A stretch of 48,584 nucleotides of DNA from Sphingopyxis sp. H115 (GCF_001468465.1 NZ_LNSA01000032.1:1-48584); one strand, 5' to 3'. Shown: positions 1 to 9,698, counted from the first letter of the stretch. Notes: generated by a model not told the origin, from the sequence alone. Translations and numbers: made by a program.

Positions 1-41
1 GTCATGGGGGGCGTTTAGCGGGTGGTAGCGGGAATCAAAAG

Positions 42-168
42 CCCCTCCCCTTCAGGGGAGGGGTTGGGGTGGGGGGCCCGAAACCTTGCGCAAGGTCGAT
101 GGCCCCCACCCGCTGCGACTAAGCCAGCAAGCTGGCAAGTCTCGCTGCCCTCCCCTGAAGGGGAGGGG
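42..168 (-). repeat. Multi-hairpin intergenic repeat, copy A
   Basis: GC-rich intergenic element bounded by two related hairpins: CCCCTCCCC-TTCA-GGGGAGGGG at 42-63 and CCCTCCCC-TGAA-GGGGAGGG at 148-167, which are inverted copies of each other. Between them are a perfect 14-bp palindrome at 83-96 and a central hairpin at 117-141 (GACT, then GCCAGC-AA-GCTGGC, then AGTC). Related elements lie at 31092-31200 and 40761-40940. The core GAGACTT..hairpin..AGTCGcAGC reads on the minus strand here. It sits downstream of the aldehyde dehydrogenase and may also end its transcript. No gene is visible in positions 1-178. Confidence 0.8.
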
Positions 169-178
169 GTAGTTTCTG

Positions 179-1612
179 TTACGCCGGAATGCCGCTGATC
201 GACTTCACTTCCATGAAATCCTTGAGGCCGAACACGCCGCCCTCGCGGCCGTTGCCCGACGCCTTGTAGCCGCCGAACGCCGCGCCCGGGCCGGGACCCC
301 AGGCGTTGACCGCGACCATGCCCGCGCGCAGTTTCGGCGCGACTTCCGCCGCCTTGGCGGGGTCGCCCGAGACGACGGCCGACAGGCCATATTCGGTGTC
401 ATTGGCGATCTCGACCGCTTCGTCGAGCGTGTCATAGGCCATGATCGTCGCGACCGGGCCGAACACCTCTTCCTTTGCGATGCGCATGTCGGGGGTGACG
501 CCCGAGAAGACCGTCGGCTTGATATAGTAGCCGCGGTTGACGTTGCTTGGCAGGCCGGTGCCGCCGGTTTCCAGCGTCGCGCCCTCGTCGATCGCCGACT
601 GGATCAGGCCCTGGATCTTGTCGAACTGCGCCTTGTTGACGACGGGGCCGATGTGGCCGCCCTCGCTCATCGGGTCGCCGACCTGGGTGCCGTCGAACAT
701 CGCCTTGATGACGCCGACGGCTTCGGCCTCGCGCTCTTTCTGGACGAGAATGCGCGTCGGCGCGATGCAGCTCTGTCCGGTATTGACGAGCACGCCCTGC
801 ACCGTCGGCGGCAGCACCGCGGCGAAATCTGCATCGGGCAGGACGATGTTCGGCGACTTGCCGCCCAGTTCCTGATGGACGCGCTTGACCGTGTCGGCCG
901 CCGCCTTGGCGACGAGGATGCCCGCGCGGGTCGATCCAGTGAAGCTGACCATCTCGATGCCGGGGTGCGCGCTGATCGCGTTGCCGACGGTCGGGCCGTC
1001 ACCCTGCACCAAGTTGAAGACGCCGGCGGGGACACCCGCGGCTTCGAGAACCTCGGCGAAGATCACCGCATTGCCGGGGCATTCTTCCGAGGGCTTCAGG
1101 ACCATCGTGTTGCCCGCGGCGAGCGCCGGCGCGACCTTGAGCGCGATCTGATTCAGCGGCCAGTTCCACGGCGTGATCATGCCGACGACGCCGATCGGCT
1201 CATAAGCAATCATACCCGCAGCATATTTTTCGGTGAAGCTGAAATCCTTGAGCGCGGCAATCGTACCAAGGAAGCCGCCGATGCCGGCGCCGACCTGCGC
1301 GGTGCCCGCGAAGCTGACCGGCGCGCCCATTTCCGATGCCATCGATTTGGCGAGATCGGGCGCACGCTTCTTATATTCCTCGACGATGCGGTTCAGCAGC
1401 TCGAGACGTTCCTCGCGCGTCGTCTGCGAGAAGCTTTTGAACGCTTCCTTCGCCGCGGCGACGGCATCATCGACGTCGGCGGCGGTGCCGAGCACGACGG
1501 TCGAGGCCGCTTCCTCGGTCGCCGGGTTGATGACGTCGTGGAGCTTGCCGCCCTTCGAGTCGACCCAGCGGCCGCCGATATAATGTTGTTTGAGGTGCGT
1601 TTCGGTGCTCAT
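179..1612 (-). CDS. Aldehyde dehydrogenase family protein, NAD(P)+-dependent
   Basis: A 477-residue soluble enzyme of the aldehyde dehydrogenase superfamily, which oxidises aldehydes to acids with NAD(P)+. The full catalytic set is visible: TPWNWP with Asn150, the FTGST cofactor loop near 224-228, general-base Glu248 in HQELGGKSP, and nucleophile Cys282 in NTGQSC. The length is normal for the family. The ATG at 1612 is preceded on the minus strand by GGGAGACAGGA, a good ribosome-binding site. The substrate cannot be told from sequence. It stands alone: the next gene upstream, an M20 peptidase, ends 94 bp away, and a hairpin-rich repeat follows it. Confidence 0.93.
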   Translation of the reverse strand: MSTETHLKQHYIGGRWVDSKGGKLHDVINPATEEAASTVVLGTAADVDDAVAAAKEAFKSFSQTTREERLELLNRIVEEYKKRAPDLAKSMASEMGAPVSFAGTAQVGAGIGGFLGTIAALKDFSFTEKYAAGMIAYEPIGVVGMITPWNWPLNQIALKVAPALAAGNTMVLKPSEECPGNAVIFAEVLEAAGVPAGVFNLVQGDGPTVGNAISAHPGIEMVSFTGSTRAGILVAKAAADTVKRVHQELGGKSPNIVLPDADFAAVLPPTVQGVLVNTGQSCIAPTRILVQKEREAEAVGVIKAMFDGTQVGDPMSEGGHIGPVVNKAQFDKIQGLIQSAIDEGATLETGGTGLPSNVNRGYYIKPTVFSGVTPDMRIAKEEVFGPVATIMAYDTLDEAVEIANDTEYGLSAVVSGDPAKAAEVAPKLRAGMVAVNAWGPGPGAAFGGYKASGNGREGGVFGLKDFMEVKSISGIPA

Positions 1613-1706
1613 GTCCTGTCTCCCATCGGCGGTGAATCCGTCTCGGATTGCTACCTAATCACTGTGGCGGATGAATCAAGCGAGGCCAACTGCCAAAGGC
1701 GGCAGT

Positions 1707-3017
1707 TTAGCGCTTTTCAGCAGCAAGGCGTGACATCAATATGGCGGCGCGCATCGCCTGGCGCGTGATGCTGGGGATATCGACCGTTTCCTCGGGGCCG
1801 TGATCGCCCGTCGAATAGGCGCCAAGTCCGGCGAGGCTGTCAACGTGCGGCGCGACGAAGCTGATGTCGGCGGCGCCGCGCTTCAGCGGATCGAGCGCCG
1901 CCATTTCAGCGAGTCCGAGGTCGCGGTTGACGGCGTTGAGACGGGTCAGCAACGCGCGGTTGCCATCGGTGGGCGCCATCGCCGGATAGCCGCCGGGGTC
2001 AAAGGCAAGCGTCGCGCCGGTGCCGGGCGCATGATCGGCGACGATCGCCGCCATCTTGTCCTTTACGCGCGCCGCCTGTTCGGTCGAAAGCGTGCGTAAA
2101 TCGCCGCGCGCGATCGCGGTGGCGGCGATGATGTTGGTCTTGCCATTCGCGCTCGCGCGGATCTTGCCCTCGTCGAGCGACACCTGCTCGCCGCCTGCGA
2201 TCAGGCCGACGTTGAAGGTCAGATTGGGTTCGGGCAGTTCGGTGCGAAAGCGGTGGATGATCCGCGCGAGTTCGTAGATCGCGCCGTCGCCGGCATTGGC
2301 GCTGAAAATGCCCGAACTGTGCCCCGTTTTGCCGGTGGCGGTGACCTGCCAGCTTTCCGACGAACGCCGCGCGATCGAGCTCATGTCGGCGCCGCTATCG
2401 CGGACCAAGCCTTCGAAGCCCAGTGCAACATCGACGCGTTTGCCTGCCGCGATCAGGTCGGCGCGCGCTTTTTCGACAGGGTCTCCGGCATCCTCCTCGT
2501 CGCCGGTCATGTGGAATTCGATGTTCGCGCCCTTGAGCGTCCCCGCCTTGTACATTGCACGCAGCGCCGCGACGACGACGACCATTCCCCCCTTGTCATC
2601 GCCGGCGCCCGGTCCCTTCGCCTTGTCGCCCATGCGCTCGAAACGCTGGAACGGCGAGTCGAGCTCGAATACCGTGTCGAGGTGCGCGATGAGGAGCAGG
2701 CGCTTTGTATCGGGCCTGCCGGCGTGCGTCGCGATCAGATGGCCGGCGCGGCCGGTGTCGCGCATCGGCTTCCATTCGACCCTGAAACCCAAGGGTTCGA
2801 GCTCGGCGCGCATCATCGCACCGACCTTCTCAACCCCTTCGAGATTGAGCGAGCCGCTGTTCTGGTTGACCAGCTTTTCGAGCAACGCGACGCTGCGCTC
2901 GCGTTCGGCCTCGACTGTCTGCGCCATGGCGCTTTCGGCCTTGCTGAGCTTGGCCGCGGCGGCGGGCGCAAGGGCAAGCTGGAGGACGACGAGCGCGGCG
3001 AAGGGCAATGATTTCAT
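1707..3017 (-). CDS. Secreted M20 family metallopeptidase, glutamate carboxypeptidase-like
   Basis: A 436-residue zinc peptidase of the M20/CPG2 type, predicted periplasmic. It has a short Sec signal (MKSLPFAALVVLQLALAPAAAA). The canonical two-metal site is present: HLD in LLIAHLDTVFE, the bridging Asp in GAGDDKGG, the Glu pair in TGDEEDAGDP, and a late His in YSTGDHGPEE. CPG2-like enzymes cleave C-terminal glutamate or related amino-acid amides; the substrate here is unknown. It is transcribed on its own, with the sugar-dehydrogenase gene starting a separate unit further right. Compare the second M20-family gene at 25346-26881, where these ligands are not conserved. Confidence 0.9.
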   Translation of the reverse strand: MKSLPFAALVVLQLALAPAAAAKLSKAESAMAQTVEAERERSVALLEKLVNQNSGSLNLEGVEKVGAMMRAELEPLGFRVEWKPMRDTGRAGHLIATHAGRPDTKRLLLIAHLDTVFELDSPFQRFERMGDKAKGPGAGDDKGGMVVVVAALRAMYKAGTLKGANIEFHMTGDEEDAGDPVEKARADLIAAGKRVDVALGFEGLVRDSGADMSSIARRSSESWQVTATGKTGHSSGIFSANAGDGAIYELARIIHRFRTELPEPNLTFNVGLIAGGEQVSLDEGKIRASANGKTNIIAATAIARGDLRTLSTEQAARVKDKMAAIVADHAPGTGATLAFDPGGYPAMAPTDGNRALLTRLNAVNRDLGLAEMAALDPLKRGAADISFVAPHVDSLAGLGAYSTGDHGPEETVDIPSITRQAMRAAILMSRLAAEKR

Positions 3018-3101
3018 GGGAAGCTCCTCTGAACGCCTCCCTTCTGCCGTCTCGCGTGTGCCTCGGCAACCTCTCCCGCCTGGACAGGATCGGGGAAGCG
3101 A

Positions 3102-4586
3102 TCAGCTTCCTTGCCGCACCATGAAAATATCGCCGCCAAGGCTGACCAAGAACAGATTGCCGGCGCTGTCCTCGCCAAAGGACGCGATCGAGTTCAGCGT
3201 CCCCGCGTCGGGCGCGAAATCCTCGTTGCGCCGCGCGAAACGCGAAGACGCCAGCGTCTGGCCGGGGACAAGGCTGGCAAAGGGAACCGTCCAGATATTG
3301 TCCGAGACGAAGTCCGCAAAGACATATTGTCCCTGAAGCGAGGTTACCGGGCCGCGATAGACATAGCCGCCGGTAACCGAATTGCCCTGTCGCGGGCCAT
3401 CGCCGTGGCCATATTCCGCGACCGGATCGGTCAGCCCGCCCGGCGCAGCGCCGGTATAGGGTTGGGTGCCTTCCTTGAAGCGCCAGCCGAAATTGAGGCC
3501 TGGCTGGGCGGTCGTCACCATATCGATTTCCTCGACGGCGCCTTGGCCGACGTCGCCGATGACCAGCGTCGATCCCGAGAAGGAAAAGCGGAACGGATTG
3601 CGCAGGCCGAGCGCGTAGACGTAGCGGTCGCCGCCGCCAGCTATATAGGGATTGCCGGGCGCGGGAGCCAGGAAGCCCTCATCGTTGGGAACCGAGGCGC
3701 CAGCATAGGGGTCCTCGACCACCCGGATCCGCAATATCTTGCCGAGCCGCGAATTGGGGTTCTGGGCATTGTTGCCGGGATCGCCCACGCCGCCGCCATC
3801 GCCCACCCCGACATAGAGGAAACCGTCAGGGCCAAAGGCCATCGCGCCGCCATTATGGTTGTTCGCCCCGGGGTGTGGAATCGTCAGCCTCGCCAATATA
3901 TGCGGCGATCCGGAGAGGCTGCCATATTCGCGAATTTCGATGTCGCCGGCGGCATTGGTGCAATAGATCATGAAGCGGTCCGCGTTCGCCGGCTTGGGCA
4001 GTAGTGCCATGCCGAGCAATCCGCGTTCGCCATCGGTGGAAAGGTCGCCGATCGTGAAGAGCAGCGTTTTCGCTCCGGTCGAGGGGGTCAGGCGATAGAC
4101 CCTCCCGGCCTTCTCGAGCACATAGACGTCGCCGCTGCCCGGTATGCCGAGCAGGAAGGTTGGTTGGTTGAACCCGCTGCCGACGCGCTGGACCGATATG
4201 CCTTCCTTCGAATTGGTCACCGTGACATTGACCGTCTGGCTGACGGCCGCTCTGCCGTCGCTGACGTTCAGCCGCACCGAATAGACATTGTCGCCGTCGG
4301 CGTCGCCCGGCAGGTCATAGTCGGGCGACGCATTGAAGCGCAGCGCGCCTGCGGCGGTGATCGAAAAGCGCGCCGCGTCGGCACCGCCGTCGATGGCAAA
4401 AGTCAGCGCGTCGCCGTTGGGATCGGTGGCCGTTGCCTGATAGGCCGCAACGCCGTTTTCGGCGACGCTCGCGGTCTGGGGCGAGGTGAATGCCGGCGGG
4501 GCGTTCGCTTCGGGCGGCGTTCCGCCATCGCCCCCGCCGCAGCCGGTCAGAAGCAGGGGAGCAAGAAAAAAGGCGCGTATCCGCAT
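3102..4586 (-). CDS. Lipoprotein PQQ-dependent sugar dehydrogenase (GSDH family) with cadherin-like domain
   Basis: 494 residues. The start is set at 4586 because the protein then opens with a lipoprotein signal, MRIRAFFLAPLLLTGCGGG (lipobox LTGC); an upstream in-frame ATG at 4649 would bury it. Roughly residues 25-130 form a cadherin-like/Ig-type module (NAPPAFTSPQ..VAENG, TDPNGDALTFAI, PDYDLPGDADGDN). The rest is a six-bladed propeller of the glucose/sorbosone dehydrogenase type, with PGANNHNGGAMAFGPDG carrying the expected active-site His region, GVGDGGG, and RLGKILRIRV. Family members oxidise aldoses with PQQ, but some homologues have no proven activity. No PQQ biosynthesis genes are in this window. 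The likely location is periplasmic and membrane-anchored. Confidence 0.88.
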   Translation of the reverse strand: MRIRAFFLAPLLLTGCGGGDGGTPPEANAPPAFTSPQTASVAENGVAAYQATATDPNGDALTFAIDGGADAARFSITAAGALRFNASPDYDLPGDADGDNVYSVRLNVSDGRAAVSQTVNVTVTNSKEGISVQRVGSGFNQPTFLLGIPGSGDVYVLEKAGRVYRLTPSTGAKTLLFTIGDLSTDGERGLLGMALLPKPANADRFMIYCTNAAGDIEIREYGSLSGSPHILARLTIPHPGANNHNGGAMAFGPDGFLYVGVGDGGGVGDPGNNAQNPNSRLGKILRIRVVEDPYAGASVPNDEGFLAPAPGNPYIAGGGDRYVYALGLRNPFRFSFSGSTLVIGDVGQGAVEEIDMVTTAQPGLNFGWRFKEGTQPYTGAAPGGLTDPVAEYGHGDGPRQGNSVTGGYVYRGPVTSLQGQYVFADFVSDNIWTVPFASLVPGQTLASSRFARRNEDFAPDAGTLNSIASFGEDSAGNLFLVSLGGDIFMVRQGS

Positions 4587-4680
4587 GATCCAGAACCCCT
4601 TTTGCGACCTTGATCGCGGCAAGGTGGCATTTGCGGACGCCCGGCGCAACCATGCCGTTCGGGACGATCGGGAACTTCCG

Positions 4681-5199
4681 TCAGACCGCTTCGTCGACCT
4701 GTTCGAAATCGTCGAGCTTATTCAGCGCATCGCGCGCGATCCGCCTCAGCGCGGATCTGTTGACCTGCAGGCCCTTCGCGCCGTCGCCGCTCAGTTCGTC
4801 GATGGCGAACGCCACGCGAGTCCGATCCGGGGCCACTTCCTCGAACGTAAACTTCAGCCCTGTTTTGAGCGCGCCATCGTCGACGCTGTAGATCAGATGC
4901 GCCTCGTGCGGGATTTCCATGGCGACCGCGATCTTGATGTTATAGGCCTCGGGCCGTTCCTCCGGCACCATCTTCTCGAACCCCGGTTCGCCCTTTTTGG
5001 TGACGAGTTCGTAGAGCCGCGTCGATCCACCGTTGGTGACGAGCGGCAGGCCCGCGAACATGCTGTCGTCGCCGAACATCCGGGCGAACACCTCTTCGCG
5101 TGGCGAGGCAACGGTGCGTGTCTGGTTCGCCAGTTCGACCATCTTGCCGCAGCCGGTGGCAAGCAACAGCGCCGCGACCGGGATCATCATTCGGAACAT
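4681..5199 (-). CDS. Small lipoprotein of unknown function
   Basis: 172 residues, opening with a lipoprotein signal MFRMMIPVAALLLATGCGK (lipobox ATGC, Cys at residue 17). The mature part has alternating strand-like segments (AYNIKIAVAMEIP, AHLIYSVDDG, GLKFTFEEVAPDRTRVAFAIDEL) and an amphipathic C-terminal helix (NRSALRRIARDALNKLDDFEQ). This could be a START/SRPBCC-like fold, which is a guess from pattern only. It lies 94 bp upstream of the sugar dehydrogenase on the same strand, so the two could be cotranscribed. I do not recognise the family. Confidence 0.75.
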   Translation of the reverse strand: MFRMMIPVAALLLATGCGKMVELANQTRTVASPREEVFARMFGDDSMFAGLPLVTNGGSTRLYELVTKKGEPGFEKMVPEERPEAYNIKIAVAMEIPHEAHLIYSVDDGALKTGLKFTFEEVAPDRTRVAFAIDELSGDGAKGLQVNRSALRRIARDALNKLDDFEQVDEAV

Positions 5200-5295
5200 C
5201 GGACATACCCCCGCTTGTAGACGCGGCCGCTTTTAGCCGCGCGGGCTTACCAAAGCGTAAGCGGGAGGGAGCGCGATCGCGCGGGCCAATAGAAA

Positions 5296-5327
5296 GGGGC
5301 GCCCGGTTCCCCCGAACCGGACGCCCC
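5296..5327 (-). terminator. Rho-independent terminator after glnA
   Basis: A strong hairpin: GGGGCG at 5296-5301 pairs with CGCCCC at 5322-5327, and CCGGTTC at 5303-5309 pairs with GAACCGG at 5314-5320, with one internal C/A mismatch. It is followed in the minus direction by a short U-containing tract (CCCCTTTCTATT). It lies 25 bp past the glnA stop codon. Confidence 0.8.
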
Positions 5328-5352
5328 CCTTGGCGTCGCTGATCGTGTGCGA

Positions 5353-6765
5353 TCAGGCGCTGTAGTACATGTCAAACTCGACCGGGCTCGGCGTCTGTTC
5401 GAAGTTATAAACCTCGGCCCATTTCAGCTCGATATAGGCTTCGATCTGGTCCTTCGAGAACACGTCGCCCTTAAGCAGGAAGTCGTGGTCGGCGGCGAGG
5501 CTGTCGAGCGCTTCACGAAGCGAGCCGCATACGGTCGGGACTTCGGCCAGCTCTTCGGGCGGCAGGTCGTACAGATTCTTGTCCATCGCGTCGCCGGGGT
5601 GGATCTTGTTCTGGATGCCGTCGAGCCCTGCCATCAGTAGCGCCGAATAGCAGAGATAGGGGTTCGCCATCGCGTCGGGGAATCGGAATTCGACGCGCTT
5701 CGCCTTGGCGCCCGCACCATAAGGGATGCGGCACGAGGCCGAGCGGTTGCGGCTCGAATAAGCAAGCAGCACCGGGGCTTCGAACCCGGGGACGAGGCGT
5801 TTGTAGCTGTTCGTCGTCGGGTTGGTGAAGGCATTGAGCGCCTTGGCGTGCTTGATCACGCCGCCGATGAAATAAAGGCACATGTCGCTGAGGCCGGCAT
5901 AGCCGTTGCCGGCAAAGAGCGGCTTGCCCTTTTCCCAGATCGAGATGTGGGTGTGCATGCCCGATCCATTGTCTTGGCGGATCGGTTTCGGCATGAAGGT
6001 TGCGGTTTTGCCATAGGCGTGCGCGACCTGGTGCACGACATATTTGTAGATCTGCATGCGGTCGGCGGTCTGGGTGAGCGTGCCGAAGGTCAGGCCGAGT
6101 TCGTGCTGCGCGGCGGCGACTTCATGGTGATGCTTGTCGCAGGGCAGGCCCATTTCGAGCATGGTCGAAACCATCTCGGCGCGGATGTCCACCGCGCTGT
6201 CGACCGGCGCGACGGGAAAATAGCCGCCCTTGGCGCGCGGACGGTGCGCAAGGTTGCCGCCTTCGTAGCTGCGGCCGGTATTGGTCGGCAGTTCGATGTC
6301 GTCGATCTCGAAACCCGACTTATTGTAGCCGGTTTCGAAACGAACGTCGTCGAACATGAAGAATTCAGCTTCGGGGCCGACATAGACGGTGTCGCCGATT
6401 CCGGTGGAGGCGACATAGGCCTCAGCCCTTTTAGCAGTAGTGCGCGGGTCGCGGGCATAGCCTTCACCGGTCGACGGCTCGACGATGTCGCAGAACATCA
6501 CGAGCATCGGGGTGGCGGAGAAGGGATCGTCATAGACGGCGTCGAGGTCGGGTTTCAGGATCATGTCCGACTCGTTGATCGCCTTCCAGCCCTCGATCGA
6601 CGAACCGTCAAACATCAGGCCGTCCTCGAGCGCGTCCTCGTCGATTACCCCAGCGCACATCGTCAGGTGCTGCCACTTGCCCTTTGGATCGGTGAAGCGC
6701 AGATCGACCCACTCGATGTCGTTTTCCTTAATCCGGGCGATGATATCCTTGGGCTTCGTAGCCAT
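5353..6765 (-). CDS. glnA: Glutamine synthetase type I
   Basis: A 470-residue GSI-beta-type enzyme that makes glutamine from glutamate, ammonia and ATP in the cytoplasm. Signature regions: [10 protein letters not shown] near 51-60, the metal-binding [10 protein letters not shown] near 130-139, [10 protein letters not shown] near 266-274, and [20 protein letters not shown] near 305-324. Tyr399 in [10 protein letters not shown] corresponds to the adenylylation site, so activity is probably controlled by GlnE (not in this window). It starts 71 bp downstream of glnB, the usual alphaproteobacterial glnB-glnA order, and probably shares its nitrogen-regulated promoter. The length is normal. Confidence 0.97.
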   Translation of the reverse strand: MATKPKDIIARIKENDIEWVDLRFTDPKGKWQHLTMCAGVIDEDALEDGLMFDGSSIEGWKAINESDMILKPDLDAVYDDPFSATPMLVMFCDIVEPSTGEGYARDPRTTAKRAEAYVASTGIGDTVYVGPEAEFFMFDDVRFETGYNKSGFEIDDIELPTNTGRSYEGGNLAHRPRAKGGYFPVAPVDSAVDIRAEMVSTMLEMGLPCDKHHHEVAAAQHELGLTFGTLTQTADRMQIYKYVVHQVAHAYGKTATFMPKPIRQDNGSGMHTHISIWEKGKPLFAGNGYAGLSDMCLYFIGGVIKHAKALNAFTNPTTNSYKRLVPGFEAPVLLAYSSRNRSASCRIPYGAGAKAKRVEFRFPDAMANPYLCYSALLMAGLDGIQNKIHPGDAMDKNLYDLPPEELAEVPTVCGSLREALDSLAADHDFLLKGDVFSKDQIEAYIELKWAEVYNFEQTPSPVEFDMYYSA

Positions 6766-6836
6766 GGTCTGAACTTCCTTCTCGCGATGATGACCGGTTG
6801 CACCGGCTTAGTGGAACAGGTTGGGGAGCGGGTATT

Positions 6837-7214
<378 letters not shown>

Positions 7215-7285
7215 TCAGAGCCGGATCAGGCCTGCCTGTCCGGTTCGCACCCGTGAGTCGCTGCGAGGCCCCATCATCTTGCACC

Positions 7286-7303
7286 AATCAAGAGCCGTGC
7301 CAA
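7286..7303 (-). promoter_or_regulatory. Probable sigma-54 (-24/-12) promoter of glnB-glnA
   Basis: On the minus strand the sequence reads TTGGCACG-GCTC-TTGATT. This fits the -24 element TGGCACG, a four-base spacer and a -12 element TTGAT (consensus TTGCW, so one base off). It lies about 110 bp before the glnB start. RpoN/NtrC control of glnB-glnA is established for many proteobacteria, so position and function agree. Confidence 0.7.
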
Positions 7304-7351
7304 TTGGCGAATCGCAAGCTTTCGGTAAGATTTGTGACAGGATGTTGCGCG

Positions 7352-7372
7352 GTTGCTCAAGGGGTGAGCAAC
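7352..7372. promoter_or_regulatory. Inverted repeat, candidate NtrC enhancer site
   Basis: A perfect 8-bp inverted repeat (GTTGCTCA, five-base spacer, TGAGCAAC). Its centre is about 62 bp upstream of the -24 element of the glnB promoter, a typical place for an enhancer-binding protein. The half-site differs from the classical NtrC TGCAC core, so the assignment to NtrC rests on position. Confidence 0.5.
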
Positions 7373-7414
7373 GGGCGCGATGCGTTGCCTAAAAAAGCGG
7401 CAGATGCACCTCGG

Positions 7415-7456
7415 CCGTCATGGCGAGCGTCGTCGCTACGTTCCTCGCCATGACGG
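7415..7456 (-). terminator. 13-bp perfect hairpin downstream of the alcohol dehydrogenase
   Basis: CCGTCATGGCGAG at 7415-7427 pairs perfectly with CTCGCCATGACGG at 7444-7456 across a 16-base loop. In the minus direction a run of six T follows about 18 bases later (7391-7396). It lies just past the stop codon at 7468, so it can act as a terminator. The motif also resembles the sphingomonad CCGTCATTGCGAG-type dispersed repeats, so it may be a repeat remnant. Confidence 0.6.
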
Positions 7457-7467
7457 GTGGCTGGAGG

Positions 7468-9654
7468 TCACCGCCCCATCGGCGCCGATGCGTTCGGCAG
7501 GTTGGCCTTGGTCCAGATCGACCGGTCGATGACATAGGCGCGCAGCGCTTCGGCGTCGGCGGGCGATAGCACCTTGGCAAAGCTCACCATGCCGCGGTCC
7601 TTCAGCGCGCCGTCGAGCGTCACGGACTTCCACGCATCGGCATTCGCGAGCGTGCCCGAGACCCGCAGGTCGGGCGTGAAGCCGTTGCCGATCGCGCTGT
7701 CGCCGTGGCAGACGATGCAATAGCGCCCGAACAGCGCCTTGCCCGTGGCGACTTGTTGCGGCGTCCCGAATTGCGGCGGCGGGTTCCACGCCAGCGTCGT
7801 CGTGGCCGGCGGGGCCGGCAGCTTGGAGGTGCCGCCGAGCTTGAGCACGACGAGGCGCGGGATGTTGGGGATCTTGCGCGTCGCGCCGCCCGCCACCCCG
7901 GCGACGAGCGGGAAGGCACCCCCCTTGCTCGTCTGGAACGCGACATATTGCACGCCGTTCACGCGGAAGGTCGACGGCGCGCTGACGATCCCCGACTGCA
8001 TGTCGAGGTCGAGCAACTGCTTGCCGGTATCGGCAGCATAGGCGCGGAAACGGCCAAGGCTGGTCCCCTGGAACACCAGATTGCCCGCGGTGGTCATCGT
8101 GCCGCCGTTCCATGCCGCGGGATGATCGACCGCCCACGCGACCTTGCCGGTGCGCGGGTCAAAGGCGACGAGCCGTCCGGTCGTCGCGGCGACCGCGGCG
8201 CGGAACGCCGCCTGGTCGTCGGGGAGCAAGGTGCCGGTCAGCGAGGTGCCGACGTTGAACCCGAGCACCTTGCGCTTGTCGAGCTCGTTCATGTCGGCGA
8301 GATAGCCCTGCGGGATCTGCTGCGCTGGGATATAAACGAGGCCCGTGGCGGGATTGTAGCTCATCGGGTGCCAGTTATGCGCCCCGAGCGCACCGGGGAT
8401 CGCGATAAACGGCTTGCCGGTCTTGTAGAAGCGCGCCTCGGGATTTTCGATCGGGCGCCCGGTGGCGAGGTCGTATCCGGTGGCCCAGTTGATCCCGTCG
8501 ACGAACGGCTTGGCATCGATCAGCTTGCCGTTGGTGCGGTCGATGGTGAAGAAGAAGCCGTTCTTCGGCGCGTGGTACAGCACCTTGATCGGCCGGCCGT
8601 CCACCGCCTGCTCGGCGAGGATGATCGGCTGGGTCGCGGTATAGTCCCAGGTTTCGGCCGGGGTTTCCTGATAGTGCCACTTATATTTGCCGGTCGACGG
8701 GTCGAGCGCGACGATCGACGAGAGGAACCAGTTGTCGCCCTCGCCGTTCGAGCGCGTGCCATGGTTCCACGGGTTGCCATTGCCGACCCCAAGGTAGATC
8801 TGGTCGAGATCCTTGTCATAGACGATCGCGTCCCACACGGTGCCGCCGCCTCCCGACGTCTGCCACTCGCCTTTGTCGGACCAGGTGGCATTGCCCTTCG
8901 ACGCGAAAATGTCGTCCGACGCGGCGCCGTCCTTCGCCTTGGTCGGATTGGGCGCGGTGTAGAAGCGCCAGCGTTCCTTGCCCGTGTCGGCGTCATAAGC
9001 GGTGACATAGCCTCGCACGCCGAATTCGGCGCCGCCGTTGCCGATCAGTACCATGTCCTTCACGACGCGCGGCGCGCCGGTGATGGTGTAGGGTTTCGAG
9101 GTGTCGAAGGTCTGGGTCGACCAGAGCTCCTTGCCGGTCTTTTTGTCGAGCGCGATCAGGCGACCGTCGAGCGCGCCGACGAAGACTTTGTTGCCCCACA
9201 CGGCGACGCCGCGGTTGACGACGTCGCAGCAGGCGCTGACCGCGCGCTCACCCGGAACCTTGGGGTCGAACTTCCATAGCGACTTGCCCGTCGCGGCGTC
9301 CCATGCGCTGACCTTCGACCAAGCGTGGGTGACATACATCACGCCGTCGACGACGACCGGCGTTGCTTCCTGCCCGCGCGTGTCGTCAAGGTCGGCGGTC
9401 CACGCGATACCGAGTTCGCCCACATTCTTGTCGTCGATGTCGGTGAGCGGGCTGAAACGCTGTTCGTCGTAGCTGTAGCCGATGCCGCCCCAATCATCGC
9501 CATTGCCGCCGGTCTTGAGCAGGGTCTCGCTCGCCTTCTCGGTCTCGTCGAGTGATCCGCCGCCCGAGATGCTGTCATTCTTCGACGCGTTGCACGCCGC
9601 CAATGCCAAAGCCGCGCAGCCCAGCAGCGCGGCCGTAAAGACCCGTTTCGCCAT
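7468..9654 (-). CDS. Lipoprotein quinohemoprotein alcohol dehydrogenase (PQQ + heme c)
   Basis: 728 residues. Lipoprotein signal MAKRVFTAALLGCAALALAAC with lipobox Cys21. An eight-bladed PQQ propeller follows, with the vicinal disulfide Cys142-Cys143 in SACCDVVNRG, the GNGNPWNHG segment, and the AETWDYTATQP active-site Asp region. A C-terminal cytochrome c domain carries Cys646-x-x-Cys649-His650 (CIVCHGD). This is the type II, single-polypeptide architecture that oxidises alcohols in the periplasm and passes electrons to heme c. The substrate is not predictable. GGGAGAGC precedes the ATG. A perfect palindrome 27 bp upstream of the start probably controls it. No pqq genes are nearby. Confidence 0.93.
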   Translation of the reverse strand: MAKRVFTAALLGCAALALAACNASKNDSISGGGSLDETEKASETLLKTGGNGDDWGGIGYSYDEQRFSPLTDIDDKNVGELGIAWTADLDDTRGQEATPVVVDGVMYVTHAWSKVSAWDAATGKSLWKFDPKVPGERAVSACCDVVNRGVAVWGNKVFVGALDGRLIALDKKTGKELWSTQTFDTSKPYTITGAPRVVKDMVLIGNGGAEFGVRGYVTAYDADTGKERWRFYTAPNPTKAKDGAASDDIFASKGNATWSDKGEWQTSGGGGTVWDAIVYDKDLDQIYLGVGNGNPWNHGTRSNGEGDNWFLSSIVALDPSTGKYKWHYQETPAETWDYTATQPIILAEQAVDGRPIKVLYHAPKNGFFFTIDRTNGKLIDAKPFVDGINWATGYDLATGRPIENPEARFYKTGKPFIAIPGALGAHNWHPMSYNPATGLVYIPAQQIPQGYLADMNELDKRKVLGFNVGTSLTGTLLPDDQAAFRAAVAATTGRLVAFDPRTGKVAWAVDHPAAWNGGTMTTAGNLVFQGTSLGRFRAYAADTGKQLLDLDMQSGIVSAPSTFRVNGVQYVAFQTSKGGAFPLVAGVAGGATRKIPNIPRLVVLKLGGTSKLPAPPATTTLAWNPPPQFGTPQQVATGKALFGRYCIVCHGDSAIGNGFTPDLRVSGTLANADAWKSVTLDGALKDRGMVSFAKVLSPADAEALRAYVIDRSIWTKANLPNASAPMGR

Positions 9655-9680
9655 CCCATGCTCTCCCGTTCGACGCCTAT

Positions 9681-9698
9681 CTTGACGTTAACGTCAAG
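9681..9698. promoter_or_regulatory. Perfect 18-bp palindrome, operator candidate
   Basis: CTTGACGTTAACGTCAAG is a perfect 18-bp palindrome, 27 bp before the start codon of the PQQ alcohol dehydrogenase. From memory, it resembles operators of MerR-family LiuR-like regulators of acyl-CoA and branched-chain catabolism. A degenerate version (TTGACGTTTACGTAAA, 14 of 16 matching the inner 16 bases) sits upstream of etfB. Confidence 0.7.

Noticed and set aside
7705..9279. 524-codon plus-strand frame opposite the PQQ alcohol dehydrogenase
   Set aside because: Antisense shadow with no recognisable domain; the minus-strand gene is complete.
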